Assembly (NCBI GenBank): GCA_018432235.1
Contig: JAHDLO010000015.1
Span: 453,988-517,987 of the forward strand
DNA from: Clostridiaceae bacterium
GTDB taxonomy: Bacteria; Bacillota; Clostridia; Peptostreptococcales; Natronincolaceae
Length of the DNA stretch: 64,000 bases
Direction of reading: 5' to 3'
Made by a program: the position numbers and the translations under genes. Below the pieces are notes generated by a model. That model was not told where the DNA came from, did not search any database, and was given only the letters and a program-made list of their open reading frames with translations. How positions within the stretch are numbered: position 1 is the first letter of the stretch; the number at the start of each line of letters is the position of its first letter. Below, piece by piece: positions 25,996 to 34,973 of the stretch.

Positions 25996-27309
25996 CTATA
26001 CAAATGCATTATAAATTGCCCTAACGGCTTCCTCATAATCCTTGTTCTCTACCCCGACAATAATGTTGATCTCGCTGGAGCCCTGGTCAATCATTCTAAC
26101 ATTGATTCCGGCTGCTGCCAAAGCACCGAATAGTCTGGCGGCCATACCGGGTGTATAAGCCATGCCATGGCCTACTGTTGTGATTAAGCACATATCCTCA
26201 TAAACCATAATTGAATCTGGCTGACAGACCTGCGTAATCTCCTCTACCAGCTTTTCCAGCTTTCCATTAAGCTCATGGCTGCTAATAATCACACATATAT
26301 TATCTATGCCGGAGGGGATATGCTCGAAGCTAATATTGTATTTTTCCAGAACAGACAGCATTTTTCTGACATAGCCCACCTCATAGTTCATAAGGTATTT
26401 CTCTACTGCTATAACAGTGAAGTCCTTTACACCAGCTATGCCGGTAATGGCCCCCCTCTCTCTGCTTCCGTTAACTTTACTAACGATCATGGTTCCGGTG
26501 TTAGAAGGATCATTTGTATTTCTTATATTTATGGGTATCCCTGCCTTTAGAACCGGAAATATCGTCTCCTCATGCAGCACCTTAGCGCCCATGTAGGATA
26601 ATTCCCTCAGCTCCTTATAGGAAATATCCTTAATTTGCTTAGGATTTTCAACTATCGTAGGGTCTGCCATTAAAAAGCCGGAAACATCTGTCCAGTTTTC
26701 ATAGACATCTGCTGCTGCTCCTCTTGCCACAATAGCCCCAGTGATATCAGAGCCACCTCGAGAGAATATTTTAATATCACCATTTTCTGAAGCGCCATAG
26801 AAGCCTGGTATTACTGCTTTTTCATGTTTTTTTAAAGCTTGTACCATATTTTGATGGGTAAGCGCATCATTATAGCTGCCTGCTTCATTGAAAACAATCA
26901 CACCCACTGGGTCCAAGAAGCTGTAGCCCAAAAGGTCCGCTAATATAACACCATTAAAATATTCGCCTCTGCTGGCGATATAGTCCAATGAAGCCCCTGC
27001 TTCAACATTATCAGCCAGCTCCTTCAGATGGCTTCTAATGTCCAGCGTAAGCCCCAGCTCCTCCACCAGCTGAAGATATCTATCGCTGATTTGGCTGAGA
27101 ATATCTGTATAATCCTGATTTTGCTGGCGTTTTTCATAAAGCTGATACAGCAAATCTGTAATTTTAGTATCAGTCTTATGTCTTTTCCCCGGTGCTGAAA
27201 CCACAATATATCTTCTTTCCCGATCTCCCTTAACAATCTCTTCAACCTTTCTGAATTGAACAGCATTAGCCAAGGAGGTTCCACCGAACTTAGAAACCTT
27301 AACTCCCAT
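25996..27309 (-). CDS. aspartate kinase
   Basis: 437 residues. It phosphorylates aspartate in the first step of Lys/Thr/Met/DAP synthesis. N-terminal kinase motif VSKFGGTSLANA, VSAPGKRHKTDTKITDLL, FSRGGSDITGAIVA and WTDVSGFLMADP; two C-terminal ACT domains for feedback control. The VSAPGKR-type N-terminus and length resemble the Bacillus YclM/ThrD class (aspartokinase III) more than LysC. No lysine riboswitch is visible in the 270-bp upstream gap; monocistronic. Confidence 0.93.
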   Translation of the reverse strand: MGVKVSKFGGTSLANAVQFRKVEEIVKGDRERRYIVVSAPGKRHKTDTKITDLLYQLYEKRQQNQDYTDILSQISDRYLQLVEELGLTLDIRSHLKELADNVEAGASLDYIASRGEYFNGVILADLLGYSFLDPVGVIVFNEAGSYNDALTHQNMVQALKKHEKAVIPGFYGASENGDIKIFSRGGSDITGAIVARGAAADVYENWTDVSGFLMADPTIVENPKQIKDISYKELRELSYMGAKVLHEETIFPVLKAGIPINIRNTNDPSNTGTMIVSKVNGSRERGAITGIAGVKDFTVIAVEKYLMNYEVGYVRKMLSVLEKYNISFEHIPSGIDNICVIISSHELNGKLEKLVEEITQVCQPDSIMVYEDMCLITTVGHGMAYTPGMAARLFGALAAAGINVRMIDQGSSEINIIVGVENKDYEEAVRAIYNAFV

Positions 27310-27517
27310 ACTTTAACCCCCTTATAATGAATAAATATACTCAATTATAAATATTCATGGCTGAAATGTCAAAGGTTTTCTAAATTTTCAATAAAATGCG
27401 ATGAATACAGGATTTTAGTACCACGTTGCCCTAGAAAACAATCCACGAGATTATTTAGCTTATATGAGTTATAATATAGCATTTATCAGCTAAAACTAAA
27501 TATTACCTCAATAGGGA

Positions 27518-27546
27518 TGGACAGGACTTTTATTTCAATATATAAT
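27518..27546 (+). promoter_or_regulatory. sigma-A promoter of yajQ
   Basis: TGGACA (27518-27523), exactly 17 nt, then consensus TATAAT (27541-27546). The predicted start near 27553 lies about 29 nt before the chosen ATG. Confidence 0.8.
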
Positions 27547-27581
27547 GAATTGGTAAAATAAGTATGATTGGAGTGATCGGC

Positions 27582-28076
27582 ATGGCTTCTAAGGATAGTT
27601 CCTTTGATATTGTATCAAAGGTGGATATGAGTGAGGTGGATAATGCTGTTAATCAAACAGAGAAGGAAATTTCCCAAAGATTTGACCTAAAAGGCACAAA
27701 TTCAAAGGTTGAGCGTTCCGGTGACGATTTGATTGTTACAGCAGATGATGATTTTAAGCTTAAGAATGTAGTGGACATACTGCAAACAAAGCTTACCAAA
27801 AGAAGTGTTTCATTAAAGGCCTTCGAATATGGAAAGATTGAGCATTCATTGGGGGGCAAAGTCAAGCAGGCTATTAAAATTAAACAGGGGATCAATAAGG
27901 ATGAGGCAAAGCAAATAACTACCTTGATAAAGGATTCTAAAATTAAGGTACAGGCTTCCATTCAAGGGGATACGGTAAGGGTTACAGGTAAAAACAGAGA
28001 TGACCTACAGGCAGTTATACAAGCCCTTCGAGCAGCAGATTTACCGATTAATATGGAATTTACGAATTATCGTTAA
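27582..28076 (+). CDS. yajQ: YajQ family nucleotide (cyclic di-GMP)-binding protein
   Basis: 164 residues with the characteristic start [29 protein letters not shown] sequence, two ferredoxin-like RNP-type domains, and the conserved [18 protein letters not shown] near residue 100. Family members bind cyclic di-GMP or RNA-like ligands and act as regulators; their role in Clostridia is unclear. ATG 27582 is chosen since GGAGTGA precedes it; ATG 27564 lacks an SD. Monocistronic, with its own promoter and terminator. Confidence 0.93.
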   Translation: MASKDSSFDIVSKVDMSEVDNAVNQTEKEISQRFDLKGTNSKVERSGDDLIVTADDDFKLKNVVDILQTKLTKRSVSLKAFEYGKIEHSLGGKVKQAIKIKQGINKDEAKQITTLIKDSKIKVQASIQGDTVRVTGKNRDDLQAVIQALRAADLPINMEFTNYR

Positions 28077-28093
28077 TACTGAATAAAAAATTA

Positions 28094-28133
28094 AGCTTTA
28101 CATAATAATATTATGTAAAGCTCTGTTTTTTTT
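28094..28133 (+). terminator. intrinsic terminator of yajQ
   Basis: A perfect 13-bp stem AGCTTTACATAAT/ATTATGTAAAGCT with a 3-nt loop, then CTG and nine T on the plus strand. Confidence 0.93.
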
Positions 28134-28157
28134 GATGCCAATGACATCCCGCCGGGA

Positions 28158-28892
28158 TCATCGTGACAGCTCAATGCCGAAAAAGTCTTTACGATTAAGC
28201 TCTATTGTCTTACCCTTCTCATCGGTTAAAATAACTGAAGGAATATTCCCATGCCCACCAGTGCTGCCATCTATACCTGAGGCTGATTCATATTTGACAT
28301 TAAAGCCTTCAAGATTGATTGTGAAGCTTCTGCTTTCCTTTCCCCCTAGGACAAATAAAAAGGGTTCATTTTCCTTTGTCAGTATCCTATGATACATTTT
28401 TGATTCACCATGATCTGGAAAGACAAGCGTAAGATAAAAGGCCCTGGAGGCTTTGGCATAGTTGGTTAGCTGAAGGTCAGCTTCAAAGCTAGTAATTTTC
28501 ATATCGGTGTCAGCGTTAAAGCTAATCCTACTATTGGGATCATAGCCGATTGTGCGTAAGTCTTCATAATTTCCCTTTATACCCAATGCAGTCGTATTGG
28601 TTAGTATGGTAAAGCAGGTTAAAAAGATGGCTGTCAACAGAAAAACCCTTCGCCCCCTCATGCCATATTCATCAACGGCAAAGCGCATAACAAAATAATT
28701 TGCTATAAGGGCCGCTACAGCAAAAAACAAAATTGTTAGATGAAATCCAGAGCTGTCACCCGTCCATGCTTTTAAACCTATCCCCCGTAAAAGATAATCC
28801 CCCAATGCATCAAGGTACTTTGTTGTCATCATCATAAATATGGTTAAGGAGAATACGAAAATTGACAATATCGCCTTGGTCCTACTCTGCAT
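28158..28892 (-). CDS. membrane protein of unknown function
   Basis: 244 residues. Three hydrophobic segments occupy the N-terminal half (about 9-25, 52-70, 85-103), followed by an extracytoplasmic beta-rich domain of about 130 residues (DTDMKITSFEADLQL; SFTINLEGFNVKYESASG). No motif is recognised. Last gene (3') of the long minus-strand array and convergent with yajQ. SD GGGGGCG precedes the ATG. Confidence 0.75.
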   Translation of the reverse strand: MQSRTKAILSIFVFSLTIFMMMTTKYLDALGDYLLRGIGLKAWTGDSSGFHLTILFFAVAALIANYFVMRFAVDEYGMRGRRVFLLTAIFLTCFTILTNTTALGIKGNYEDLRTIGYDPNSRISFNADTDMKITSFEADLQLTNYAKASRAFYLTLVFPDHGESKMYHRILTKENEPFLFVLGGKESRSFTINLEGFNVKYESASGIDGSTGGHGNIPSVILTDEKGKTIELNRKDFFGIELSR

Positions 28893-28941
28893 TTATTATT
28901 TCGCCCCCTTCCATTTCCATTACTAATATTTCATAACTGAA

Positions 28942-29127
28942 CTAACCCTTTTTATCATTTGCCTTTTCTGACTTTAACTCATTAAGGGCATTCTTTATGA
29001 TTACCCACAGGCTTGGTATAAGGACGCCCACCACGGCAAACACATAACTTAGCTTATTTAGATCAAATCTTAAGGCTATCTCTATACCTGCTAGACCAAG
29101 AATAATTGATATAATTACTAACTTCAT
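28942..29127 (-). CDS. small two-helix membrane protein
   Basis: 61 residues: two hydrophobic helices (about 2-18 and 27-45) and a charged C-terminal tail (LNELKSEKANDKKG). A good SD (GGGAGGTGA) supports expression. No family recognised. Confidence 0.65.
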   Translation of the reverse strand: MKLVIISIILGLAGIEIALRFDLNKLSYVFAVVGVLIPSLWVIIKNALNELKSEKANDKKG

Positions 29128-29197
29128 AGATTCACCTCCCTGAATTAGTCATTAACTCGTTTTTTTCCTGCTTCCCTTAAGCTGAAGGTGTATACCA

Positions 29198-29545
29198 TTA
29201 TTCAGGTAGCACCTTATACATGATATCACTTTTTAGTAGTCTTTCATTAGTTACAAGTGTCCAACAAAAGTCCATATAGCTAATGCTTTCCTCTTTGCAT
29301 TTTTCAAGGCTTTCCTTAAAATAACCGTCTTCAATGGCATCGGTTATTGAAAGTTTTGCATAAACAAAGCTTCCTAGTGGCTGAAGTTTTTCAGCTATAC
29401 CTATTAGAATATCAGTATCATATAAACATATATAGCAAAATCGTCCCTCTTTATCGTCTTTAATCTTTATTACGAAATCAGTCAAATAAAAACTATTTTT
29501 GACCTCCTCTATGCTAGACTTATCCAACTGATGCTCAGATATCAA
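29198..29545 (-). CDS. small soluble protein of unknown function
   Basis: At least 115 residues, soluble, no recognised motif. The first standard start is TTG 29545, but it has no SD nearby. A strong SD GGAGGG (29570-29575) lies 6 nt before an in-frame ATC (29561-29563); starting there would add ISLFNYL-type residues. The true start is therefore open. Confidence 0.6.
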   Translation of the reverse strand: MISEHQLDKSSIEEVKNSFYLTDFVIKIKDDKEGRFCYICLYDTDILIGIAEKLQPLGSFVYAKLSITDAIEDGYFKESLEKCKEESISYMDFCWTLVTNERLLKSDIMYKVLPE

Positions 29546-29584
29546 ATAATTAAATAGACTGATGACTATCCCTCCTATCGTGTA

Positions 29585-29740
29585 TTACCTTCTTGTTTGA
29601 TTTTCCTTTAATAAATCCCTAATCTCCGCCAGAAGAATATTATTGTTTTTCAAATATGTACTTATATTTGAGTAATTGATGGCCGTGACTATGACGAAAA
29701 AAAGCAGCAATAATCCAATGAAAAATAAAAGTATTTCCAT
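29585..29740 (-). CDS. small single-pass membrane protein
   Basis: 51 residues: a hydrophobic helix (ILLFFIGLLLLFFVIVTAI) then a polar coiled-coil-like tail (LAEIRDLLKENQTRR). ATG 29740 is preceded by GGGGAGG. The layout resembles the small protein at 57096-57296. It lies 5 bp after the Fos-like gene. Confidence 0.65.
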   Translation of the reverse strand: MEILLFFIGLLLLFFVIVTAINYSNISTYLKNNNILLAEIRDLLKENQTRR

Positions 29741-29745
29741 AGCTG

Positions 29746-30162
29746 TTACCTCCCCTTTTCCAATTGAAAGCTCTCCCAGGTATTTTCTCTGGCCCATTTA
29801 AGACGATCCTCTAGTGTGTTGTAGTGCAGCTCCAGCTTATGTCCGTCGGGGTCGAGGAAATAGAAGGAATCTCCCTCTGATTTATTCTCTTTAAAGGGGA
29901 CTATGCCTGCGTTTATTAGCTTTTCCTTAAGCATTTGAAAATCACTAGACAGTACATTGAAGGATATATGACTATAATCAGGAGGAGTTTCCTTAATCCT
30001 ATCTCTATCCACATTAAGAGCAATCCATTGATTACCTGCTAATAAGTAGGCTCCGCTATCCCAGCTTGCCACAAGCCTCAAGCCTAATAAGTTGACGTAA
30101 AAGTCTAGGGATATGTCTAGTTGAGTAACTGCAAAGGTTATATGATTAATTCCGTTTATCAT
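29746..30162 (-). CDS. fosA: Fos-type VOC thiol transferase (fosfomycin resistance-like)
   Basis: 138-residue VOC protein very close in pattern to FosA: NHITFAVTQLDISLDFYVNL (metal His), YSHISFNV (second His), EGDSFYFLDPDGHKLELH (metal Glu), and the C-terminal DRLK. FosA-type enzymes open the fosfomycin epoxide with a thiol; FosX uses water and FosB uses bacillithiol. Which activity applies is not decided here. It is one of several resistance-like genes in the array. Confidence 0.82.
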   Translation of the reverse strand: MINGINHITFAVTQLDISLDFYVNLLGLRLVASWDSGAYLLAGNQWIALNVDRDRIKETPPDYSHISFNVLSSDFQMLKEKLINAGIVPFKENKSEGDSFYFLDPDGHKLELHYNTLEDRLKWARENTWESFQLEKGR

Positions 30163-30176
30163 AATGATCTTATCTC

Positions 30177-30620
30177 CTATCTATCTCCAGATAATATGTT
30201 TTCCTCATACCAATAAACAATGTTATCATCCTCTGTTGCAATGGCACCAGTTGTTTCATAGAGGCCACAAGCGGCAGTATTAGACTTATTTGTTATAAGA
30301 AAGCTTTTAAAAAGGCCCTTTTCCTTACAAATTCTGATGGCTTCCTCCATCAATCGCTTGCCAATGCCTTCTCTTTGATATTGTGGCAGCACATTTACCT
30401 CGTGTATATAAAGCATACCGTTTCTATCATATCTTTGTAGCTCATAGGCTAGTAGAAAACCTACAGGAGAGGCTCCACTTAAGCATGCAATGACATAGTT
30501 CTGTTGATTTATTAAAAAGTCTTGAACCCACTTATCATCAGTATCAGAGCTGCGGAATAGCTTGACTATGCTTTTGACTACAGCAGCATCGTGTAGAGTT
30601 AGTCGTTTAATTTCGTACAT
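30177..30620 (-). CDS. GNAT family N-acetyltransferase
   Basis: About 147 residues. Motif A is QYQREGIGKRLMEEA; the C-terminal part has NTAACGLYETTGA, the usual second helix. Resembles aminoglycoside 3-N-acetyltransferase-I-like GNATs (AAC(3)-I: ending in IVYWYEE) in overall layout, though this is inference. ATG 30620 follows GGGGGT; an upstream ATG at 30650 lacks an SD. 14 bp before the Fos-like gene. Confidence 0.85.
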   Translation of the reverse strand: MYEIKRLTLHDAAVVKSIVKLFRSSDTDDKWVQDFLINQQNYVIACLSGASPVGFLLAYELQRYDRNGMLYIHEVNVLPQYQREGIGKRLMEEAIRICKEKGLFKSFLITNKSNTAACGLYETTGAIATEDDNIVYWYEENILSGDR

Positions 30621-30670
30621 ATCAACTACCCCCTTTTTATTCAGTGGCATCAGTATAGTATTTGAAGGCT

Positions 30671-30847
30671 TCAGCCTTGAATTCTATTTTTGTCAATATA
30701 AATTTTAAATGCCTTTATTCCCAAGTTAGCAAATCTGACAAATAGTACAAAGGCATACACTGTTGCTGCCAATATGGCTAATCTATATACCAGATACATC
30801 GAAGGCAGAGTATTTATCCACCATGATGAGTTTCCTTGAAAATCCAT
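30671..30847 (-). CDS. small single-pass membrane protein
   Basis: 58 residues with a hydrophobic segment (YRLAILAATVYAFVLFV) and a basic C-terminus (KAFKIYIDKNRIQG). AAAGGAGG stands 7 nt before ATG 30847. A small hairpin (AAGGC-GAA-type) covers the stop codon. Function unknown. Confidence 0.65.
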   Translation of the reverse strand: MDFQGNSSWWINTLPSMYLVYRLAILAATVYAFVLFVRFANLGIKAFKIYIDKNRIQG

Positions 30848-31039
30848 TTTATTAACCTCCTTTTCAACAATCTCCAATCGGGACCGAAAAGACTGCCAAA
30901 TCTAACCCAGCCCTCCCTTAGCTCTCTATTAATTGATATGTTACTCTGTAAACAACTCTACCTCTTCCAACGATATGTAAGGGGAGTGGTTACTTATGAT
31001 TTTGCTAGTGTAAATACGACTTCTATGTTTATGATATTG

Positions 31040-31621
31040 CTATATCTCAGTTAGCTTTTTCAATTTAACAAAATAAGTGCCTCCATTGACTTCGTATGCT
31101 ATTACCTTGAAGCCCACCATTTCTGCAAGCCTTATATAATAATCAATGCATTGATCCTTTTCTAACCATTTCACACCATAGCTGGTTGATAGTACTTTTT
31201 CAGGCAATACGACTTCTAAGGGAATCAGAAATATATCCCGGCTTCCTCCGTCGAATGCAGGGATAGTGACATCCCAAATTAGCAGCTCACCATCCAGTTT
31301 TAAAACCCTATATATTTCCTCTAGCACTTTTCTATGCATTTCCTTTTTAATATACATCAGGGCAAAGAAGGCGGTGACCGTATTAAAGCTATTACTTAAA
31401 AATCTTAGCTCCTCAGCCGCCATAATTATTTTTAAAGGTCCTTCAGGAGCCTCCATCAGCTCTTCAGCACTAATGTCGATTGATATGACGTTATTCCCCA
31501 TCAGCTGTCCTATTATACCTTCACCGCCACCACCAATATCCAGTATTCTGCCATTTGACGTAATCGGCTTTAGGTTTATGCTATGCTTTTCCATTTCGTA
31601 TACGCGGTCTTCCAGTGCCAT
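31040..31621 (-). CDS. class I SAM-dependent methyltransferase
   Basis: About 193 residues. SAM motif I is ILDIGGGGEGIIGQL, acidic loop VISIDIS, then AEELRFLSNSFNTVTAFFALMYI and LLIWDVTIP (motifs II-IV of the UbiE/type-11 class). Start ATG 31621 follows AAGGGGAG; a longer reading lacks an SD. The substrate is probably a small molecule (inference from the class). Confidence 0.85.
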   Translation of the reverse strand: MALEDRVYEMEKHSINLKPITSNGRILDIGGGGEGIIGQLMGNNVISIDISAEELMEAPEGPLKIIMAAEELRFLSNSFNTVTAFFALMYIKKEMHRKVLEEIYRVLKLDGELLIWDVTIPAFDGGSRDIFLIPLEVVLPEKVLSTSYGVKWLEKDQCIDYYIRLAEMVGFKVIAYEVNGGTYFVKLKKLTEI

Positions 31622-31830
31622 GTTTTTTCTCTCCCCTTGCATCGCTGCCATACTAGTATTAATTATGATTGCAAATACTCCCCTTAAGTTCCATATAATT
31701 ATGTATAATAGGTTATTTTGATATATCAGTTTTCAGTATCCAAAATTTCATAGGCCCTATGGGACCATGCAGCCTTATTTATGCTGCTCTGATGCTTCAT
31801 ATGCCTATCCATCCTTTTTATCATTACAAG

Positions 31831-32376
31831 CTATTTCTTAATATCCGTTTCCAATATGGCATATAGGCAGGAATCCCGCCATTGAGTGCCTTTTAGCTTG
31901 TGTTGTCTCATTATTCCCTCTAAGGTCATCCCGGCCTTTTCTAGAACTCTGGCTGATCCTTTATTGGTAGGGTCACAGGTGGCATATATTCTATGGAGTC
32001 CCAGCTGGTTAAAGCCATAGGATATTAGGGCCTTTGCTGTTTCTGTTCCAAAACCATTGCCCCAGTACGCTTTGTTTAACGTATAGCCTATCCAACCCTC
32101 TCTATTTTTAGCATTTGATATATGAATCCCGCCGCCGCCAATGTGACGGTTTTCTTTTGCCAGAACAATAGCCAGCTCATAATCCCTTCTTGGATTTTGA
32201 GCCTGTTGCCCAATAACTTCATTTAGAAAATGCTGAGTAGCTTCTAGACTGTTGGGGCCCCAGTCCATGTACTTAACTGTCTCTGAATCCGAGGCATAGC
32301 TGTGAATCGTATCAAAATCTTCCAGCTTATACTCCCGTAGTATTAATCTTTCTGTAAAAATCGAATTATCTTTCAT
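31831..32376 (-). CDS. GNAT acetyltransferase, RimJ/RimL type
   Basis: 181 residues with the RimJ-like opening TERLILREYKLEDFDTIHSYASD, motif A YWGNGFGTETAKALISYGF, and the terminal NKGSARVLEKAGMTLEG. The family includes ribosomal-protein and antibiotic acetyltransferases. SD AAGGGTG before ATG. Surrounded by 80-180 bp spacers without recognisable elements. Confidence 0.88.
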   Translation of the reverse strand: MKDNSIFTERLILREYKLEDFDTIHSYASDSETVKYMDWGPNSLEATQHFLNEVIGQQAQNPRRDYELAIVLAKENRHIGGGGIHISNAKNREGWIGYTLNKAYWGNGFGTETAKALISYGFNQLGLHRIYATCDPTNKGSARVLEKAGMTLEGIMRQHKLKGTQWRDSCLYAILETDIKK

Positions 32377-32458
32377 ATATACACCCTTTGTTTTTTATTT
32401 AATCTGCCATCTGCTGTGGTACCTGATTTAAAGGTTTAATTTTTACTCATCATACCAA

Positions 32459-33424
32459 CTACTCTTCCGACTTAATGATAATGTCTTCCTGCAGCTCTTC
32501 TTTTTCAATCCCCACTATGCTAAAGGTTGCATAATCGATAGGCGCGAGATAGGGCTTGGAAACCGCCTGCTCTAGGGGATATCCGCTATTTCCCTTTTTC
32601 TTTTCAGTAAAGACAGCGATCGCAGGCGATGGGGTATCATAGCTTGTATGTATTGAGCCATCCTTCAGCTTTACCAATATGTCCTTAATACAAAGGGCTT
32701 CATTTTCTGCCAATGGGGGTAACACCTCATAGTGCAGCATCAGAATATAGTAGGGTATGTTATTATTGATGCCTATACTGGATGTATCAAATTCAGTGGT
32801 ATCGTTTAAAAGTAGTCTGTGGGTAATGCCTGTAATTGGATGATTAAAGGAAATTTCCTGTTGGGCTGTTTTCAAATCAACAGCGACAGTGAAATGCTTT
32901 TTAACCTGTAGAAGAGCTTTGGAGCTTTGTGGTATTAGCTTTATTTCATTGATCTTGTTGGTGTTATCTAAACACTTTAAATGGATACGATTAACCTGAA
33001 AGGAAACATCCTTTACGTTAAGAAATTCATAGCAACAATATATTTCCTTTAGTTGGGGGCTTCCTTCATCTTCGCTACAAGCAATATAAACATTGGAGGA
33101 GGCGCCGGCAATTTCAACTGCCTTGTTATTGATAAAAGCTTTGTTTAAGGAAAGCTCAGGTATTGGATTTTCTGCCTGTAAGCAGATATAGGCTTCTTCA
33201 TCTATAGCATCAACGTAGCTTTTGTGTTTACTGATAAAAGCCTTTATTTTATCAGTATCCAGTATATTAAAAACATCGAAGGATATGCCCTCTTCAAAAT
33301 AAAAAATCTTTGGTATCATATAATGCTGATGCATATAATCAAAGCACCAATTAACCTCCTGTGGTATTCCCCATGGCTCAGTAGCTCTCCTGTCATATAA
33401 GCTTTGACCAAAGCTTAGCTTCAT
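32459..33424 (-). CDS. protein of unknown function beside a pentapeptide-repeat gene
   Basis: About 321 residues, soluble, beta-rich, no recognised domain. The start ATG 33424 follows GGGGGGAT; it lies 23 bp after the stop of the pentapeptide-repeat gene, so the pair is probably co-translated. The C-terminus ends in an acidic tail (EKEELQEDIIIKSEE). Confidence 0.7.
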   Translation of the reverse strand: MKLSFGQSLYDRRATEPWGIPQEVNWCFDYMHQHYMIPKIFYFEEGISFDVFNILDTDKIKAFISKHKSYVDAIDEEAYICLQAENPIPELSLNKAFINNKAVEIAGASSNVYIACSEDEGSPQLKEIYCCYEFLNVKDVSFQVNRIHLKCLDNTNKINEIKLIPQSSKALLQVKKHFTVAVDLKTAQQEISFNHPITGITHRLLLNDTTEFDTSSIGINNNIPYYILMLHYEVLPPLAENEALCIKDILVKLKDGSIHTSYDTPSPAIAVFTEKKKGNSGYPLEQAVSKPYLAPIDYATFSIVGIEKEELQEDIIIKSEE

Positions 33425-33447
33425 ATAGAATCCCCCCTTAGCTCTTT

Positions 33448-34326
33448 TCATTCATTCTTCATGCTGTTATTATCCCAGTGGGCGGGTCTTTTTATATATT
33501 TTGGCAGCTTTGTGGTCACGCTACCCTTTGCGGCATTAATCTGGGCCTGGGTTATAAACAGACTTTTTGAAAAATCAGCACCGCTTATATCGGCATCCCT
33601 CAGGTCTACCCCGATAAAATCTGCATTATTTAAGTCGCAATTTTTTAAATTCGATGCAATTAGTAAAGAGCCTCTAAAATTCCCACCGCTGAGATCGTAG
33701 CCTCTTAAATCTTGTCCTGCAAAATCGGCTCTAGGTCTGAGGCCTTTTAAGGTCTTAAGGCTACTATCCATTACCTTTTTCACCTTACCCCTTACCCCTT
33801 CACTGACATCCAGAAGTATTGCATTTACCTCGGCTCTATATAGCGATATATCAACTAAGATAAGTCTTTGATATTCCAGTAGGGTCAGAGCATGAATTTT
33901 ATCATACAGCTCTCTTATTTTAATGCTCTCTCTTACCGCCTCTGCCCTATCTAAAGCCTCCAATAGATACCAAAGCAGCTCATGTAGCTGTCGCATCAGT
34001 TGAAATGCCTCAAGGATTTTATCTGAAGGCTGTAGACCTTCATCACCATCACCCCTAAAGGTGACCTGTGATATTTTTTGTCCAGCGCCAAGGCAATCAA
34101 AAGACAAGCAACCATTGTACCCTCTATTTGCCAGCTGCTGATGAATGCTGCAGGAATAATCCGTACTGAGGTGGCTACAGGGTGTGCCAGCGGCTTTATT
34201 ATTTGGAAATCCATCGCTTTTTGAAAAATACAGATGAATACAGCATATGCCCCAGCATTCACTACAGTCTATTGTTAATTCTTTTCTATTTAATTCTACT
34301 ACTTTTTCACTCATTATCTCTGTCAT
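33448..34326 (-). CDS. pentapeptide-repeat protein with N-terminal cysteine-rich domain
   Basis: 292 residues. The N-terminus has a Cys/His-rich region (CSECWGICCIHL, GTPCSHLS, CSIHQQL, GCLSFDCLGAGQK), a pattern likely to bind metal. A helical middle follows. The last 90 residues hold pentapeptide repeats (ADFAGQDLRGYDLSGGNFRG and similar) forming a right-handed quadrilateral helix. Some pentapeptide proteins protect DNA gyrase from quinolones, but this architecture has no known role. SD AGGTGAAG before ATG. Confidence 0.85.
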   Translation of the reverse strand: MTEIMSEKVVELNRKELTIDCSECWGICCIHLYFSKSDGFPNNKAAGTPCSHLSTDYSCSIHQQLANRGYNGCLSFDCLGAGQKISQVTFRGDGDEGLQPSDKILEAFQLMRQLHELLWYLLEALDRAEAVRESIKIRELYDKIHALTLLEYQRLILVDISLYRAEVNAILLDVSEGVRGKVKKVMDSSLKTLKGLRPRADFAGQDLRGYDLSGGNFRGSLLIASNLKNCDLNNADFIGVDLRDADISGADFSKSLFITQAQINAAKGSVTTKLPKYIKRPAHWDNNSMKNE

Positions 34327-34363
34327 GTCTTCACCTAATCTTTAAATCACAAATATTTTCATC

Positions 34364-34888
34364 CTATTCATCAATCAGCAATCCCAAATCCTTAAGTGCA
34401 TCATAAAACCTTGCGTTGCCTTCAATAGTATCCTTTGTATGAGAAATTCTATATCTATCGTTATTGATATCCTTGCTCCAGATGGAGTATATTGTAGGTA
34501 TTTCTGTGTAAATCTGAGAAGAAAGCATATTCCCAAATAGACCTAAAAATACCCGTTCTTCATCAACCATGACGACAAAGGGTCTGCCTGCTATAGGCAC
34601 CTTACCATCCAGTGCCGCCTCCAGGCTAAAGCTTTCCTTGACTACGAATTGCTGTTCCTTCCATGAATAATGCTTTATTTCCTTGTCGGTAAACAAGGGC
34701 TGGCTTTCTAAGAAAAGGTCATTTAAATCTCTAGCCATAGCTCGCTCTATATTCAGATTATCTACGAGATAAATAGATATGCTTTCTGCAGTGGCTGCCG
34801 TATCTACCTCCTCAGCCTGAAGGCACCCCATAAATATCGAGAAAATCAATAATAAAAGCAGGCTGATTTTTATATGCTTTGAATTCAC
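34364..34888 (-). CDS. putative lipoprotein
   Basis: 174 residues with a signal peptide and lipobox FMGC (about residue 22), then a soluble domain with no recognised motif. Start GTG 34888 follows GGAGGGG. Expected to be anchored on the outer face of the membrane. Confidence 0.75.
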   Translation of the reverse strand: MNSKHIKISLLLLLIFSIFMGCLQAEEVDTAATAESISIYLVDNLNIERAMARDLNDLFLESQPLFTDKEIKHYSWKEQQFVVKESFSLEAALDGKVPIAGRPFVVMVDEERVFLGLFGNMLSSQIYTEIPTIYSIWSKDINNDRYRISHTKDTIEGNARFYDALKDLGLLIDE

Positions 34889-34973
34889 ACAAACCCCTCC
34901 ATCTATTTAGCCCTTGATGAGGATTAGCTTTAAATTTTGATATCTATTATGGGCAAATTACTATTAACTTTAA

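Noticed and set aside
27024..27344. Minus-strand frame of 106 codons overlapping the start of aspartate kinase
   Set aside because: It is a shifted frame of the kinase gene; the kinase motifs are intact in the main frame.
27310..27517. Lysine riboswitch upstream of aspartate kinase
   Set aside because: No conserved core of the lysine riboswitch and no leader terminator is visible in the gap, only AT-rich sequence and a weak palindrome.
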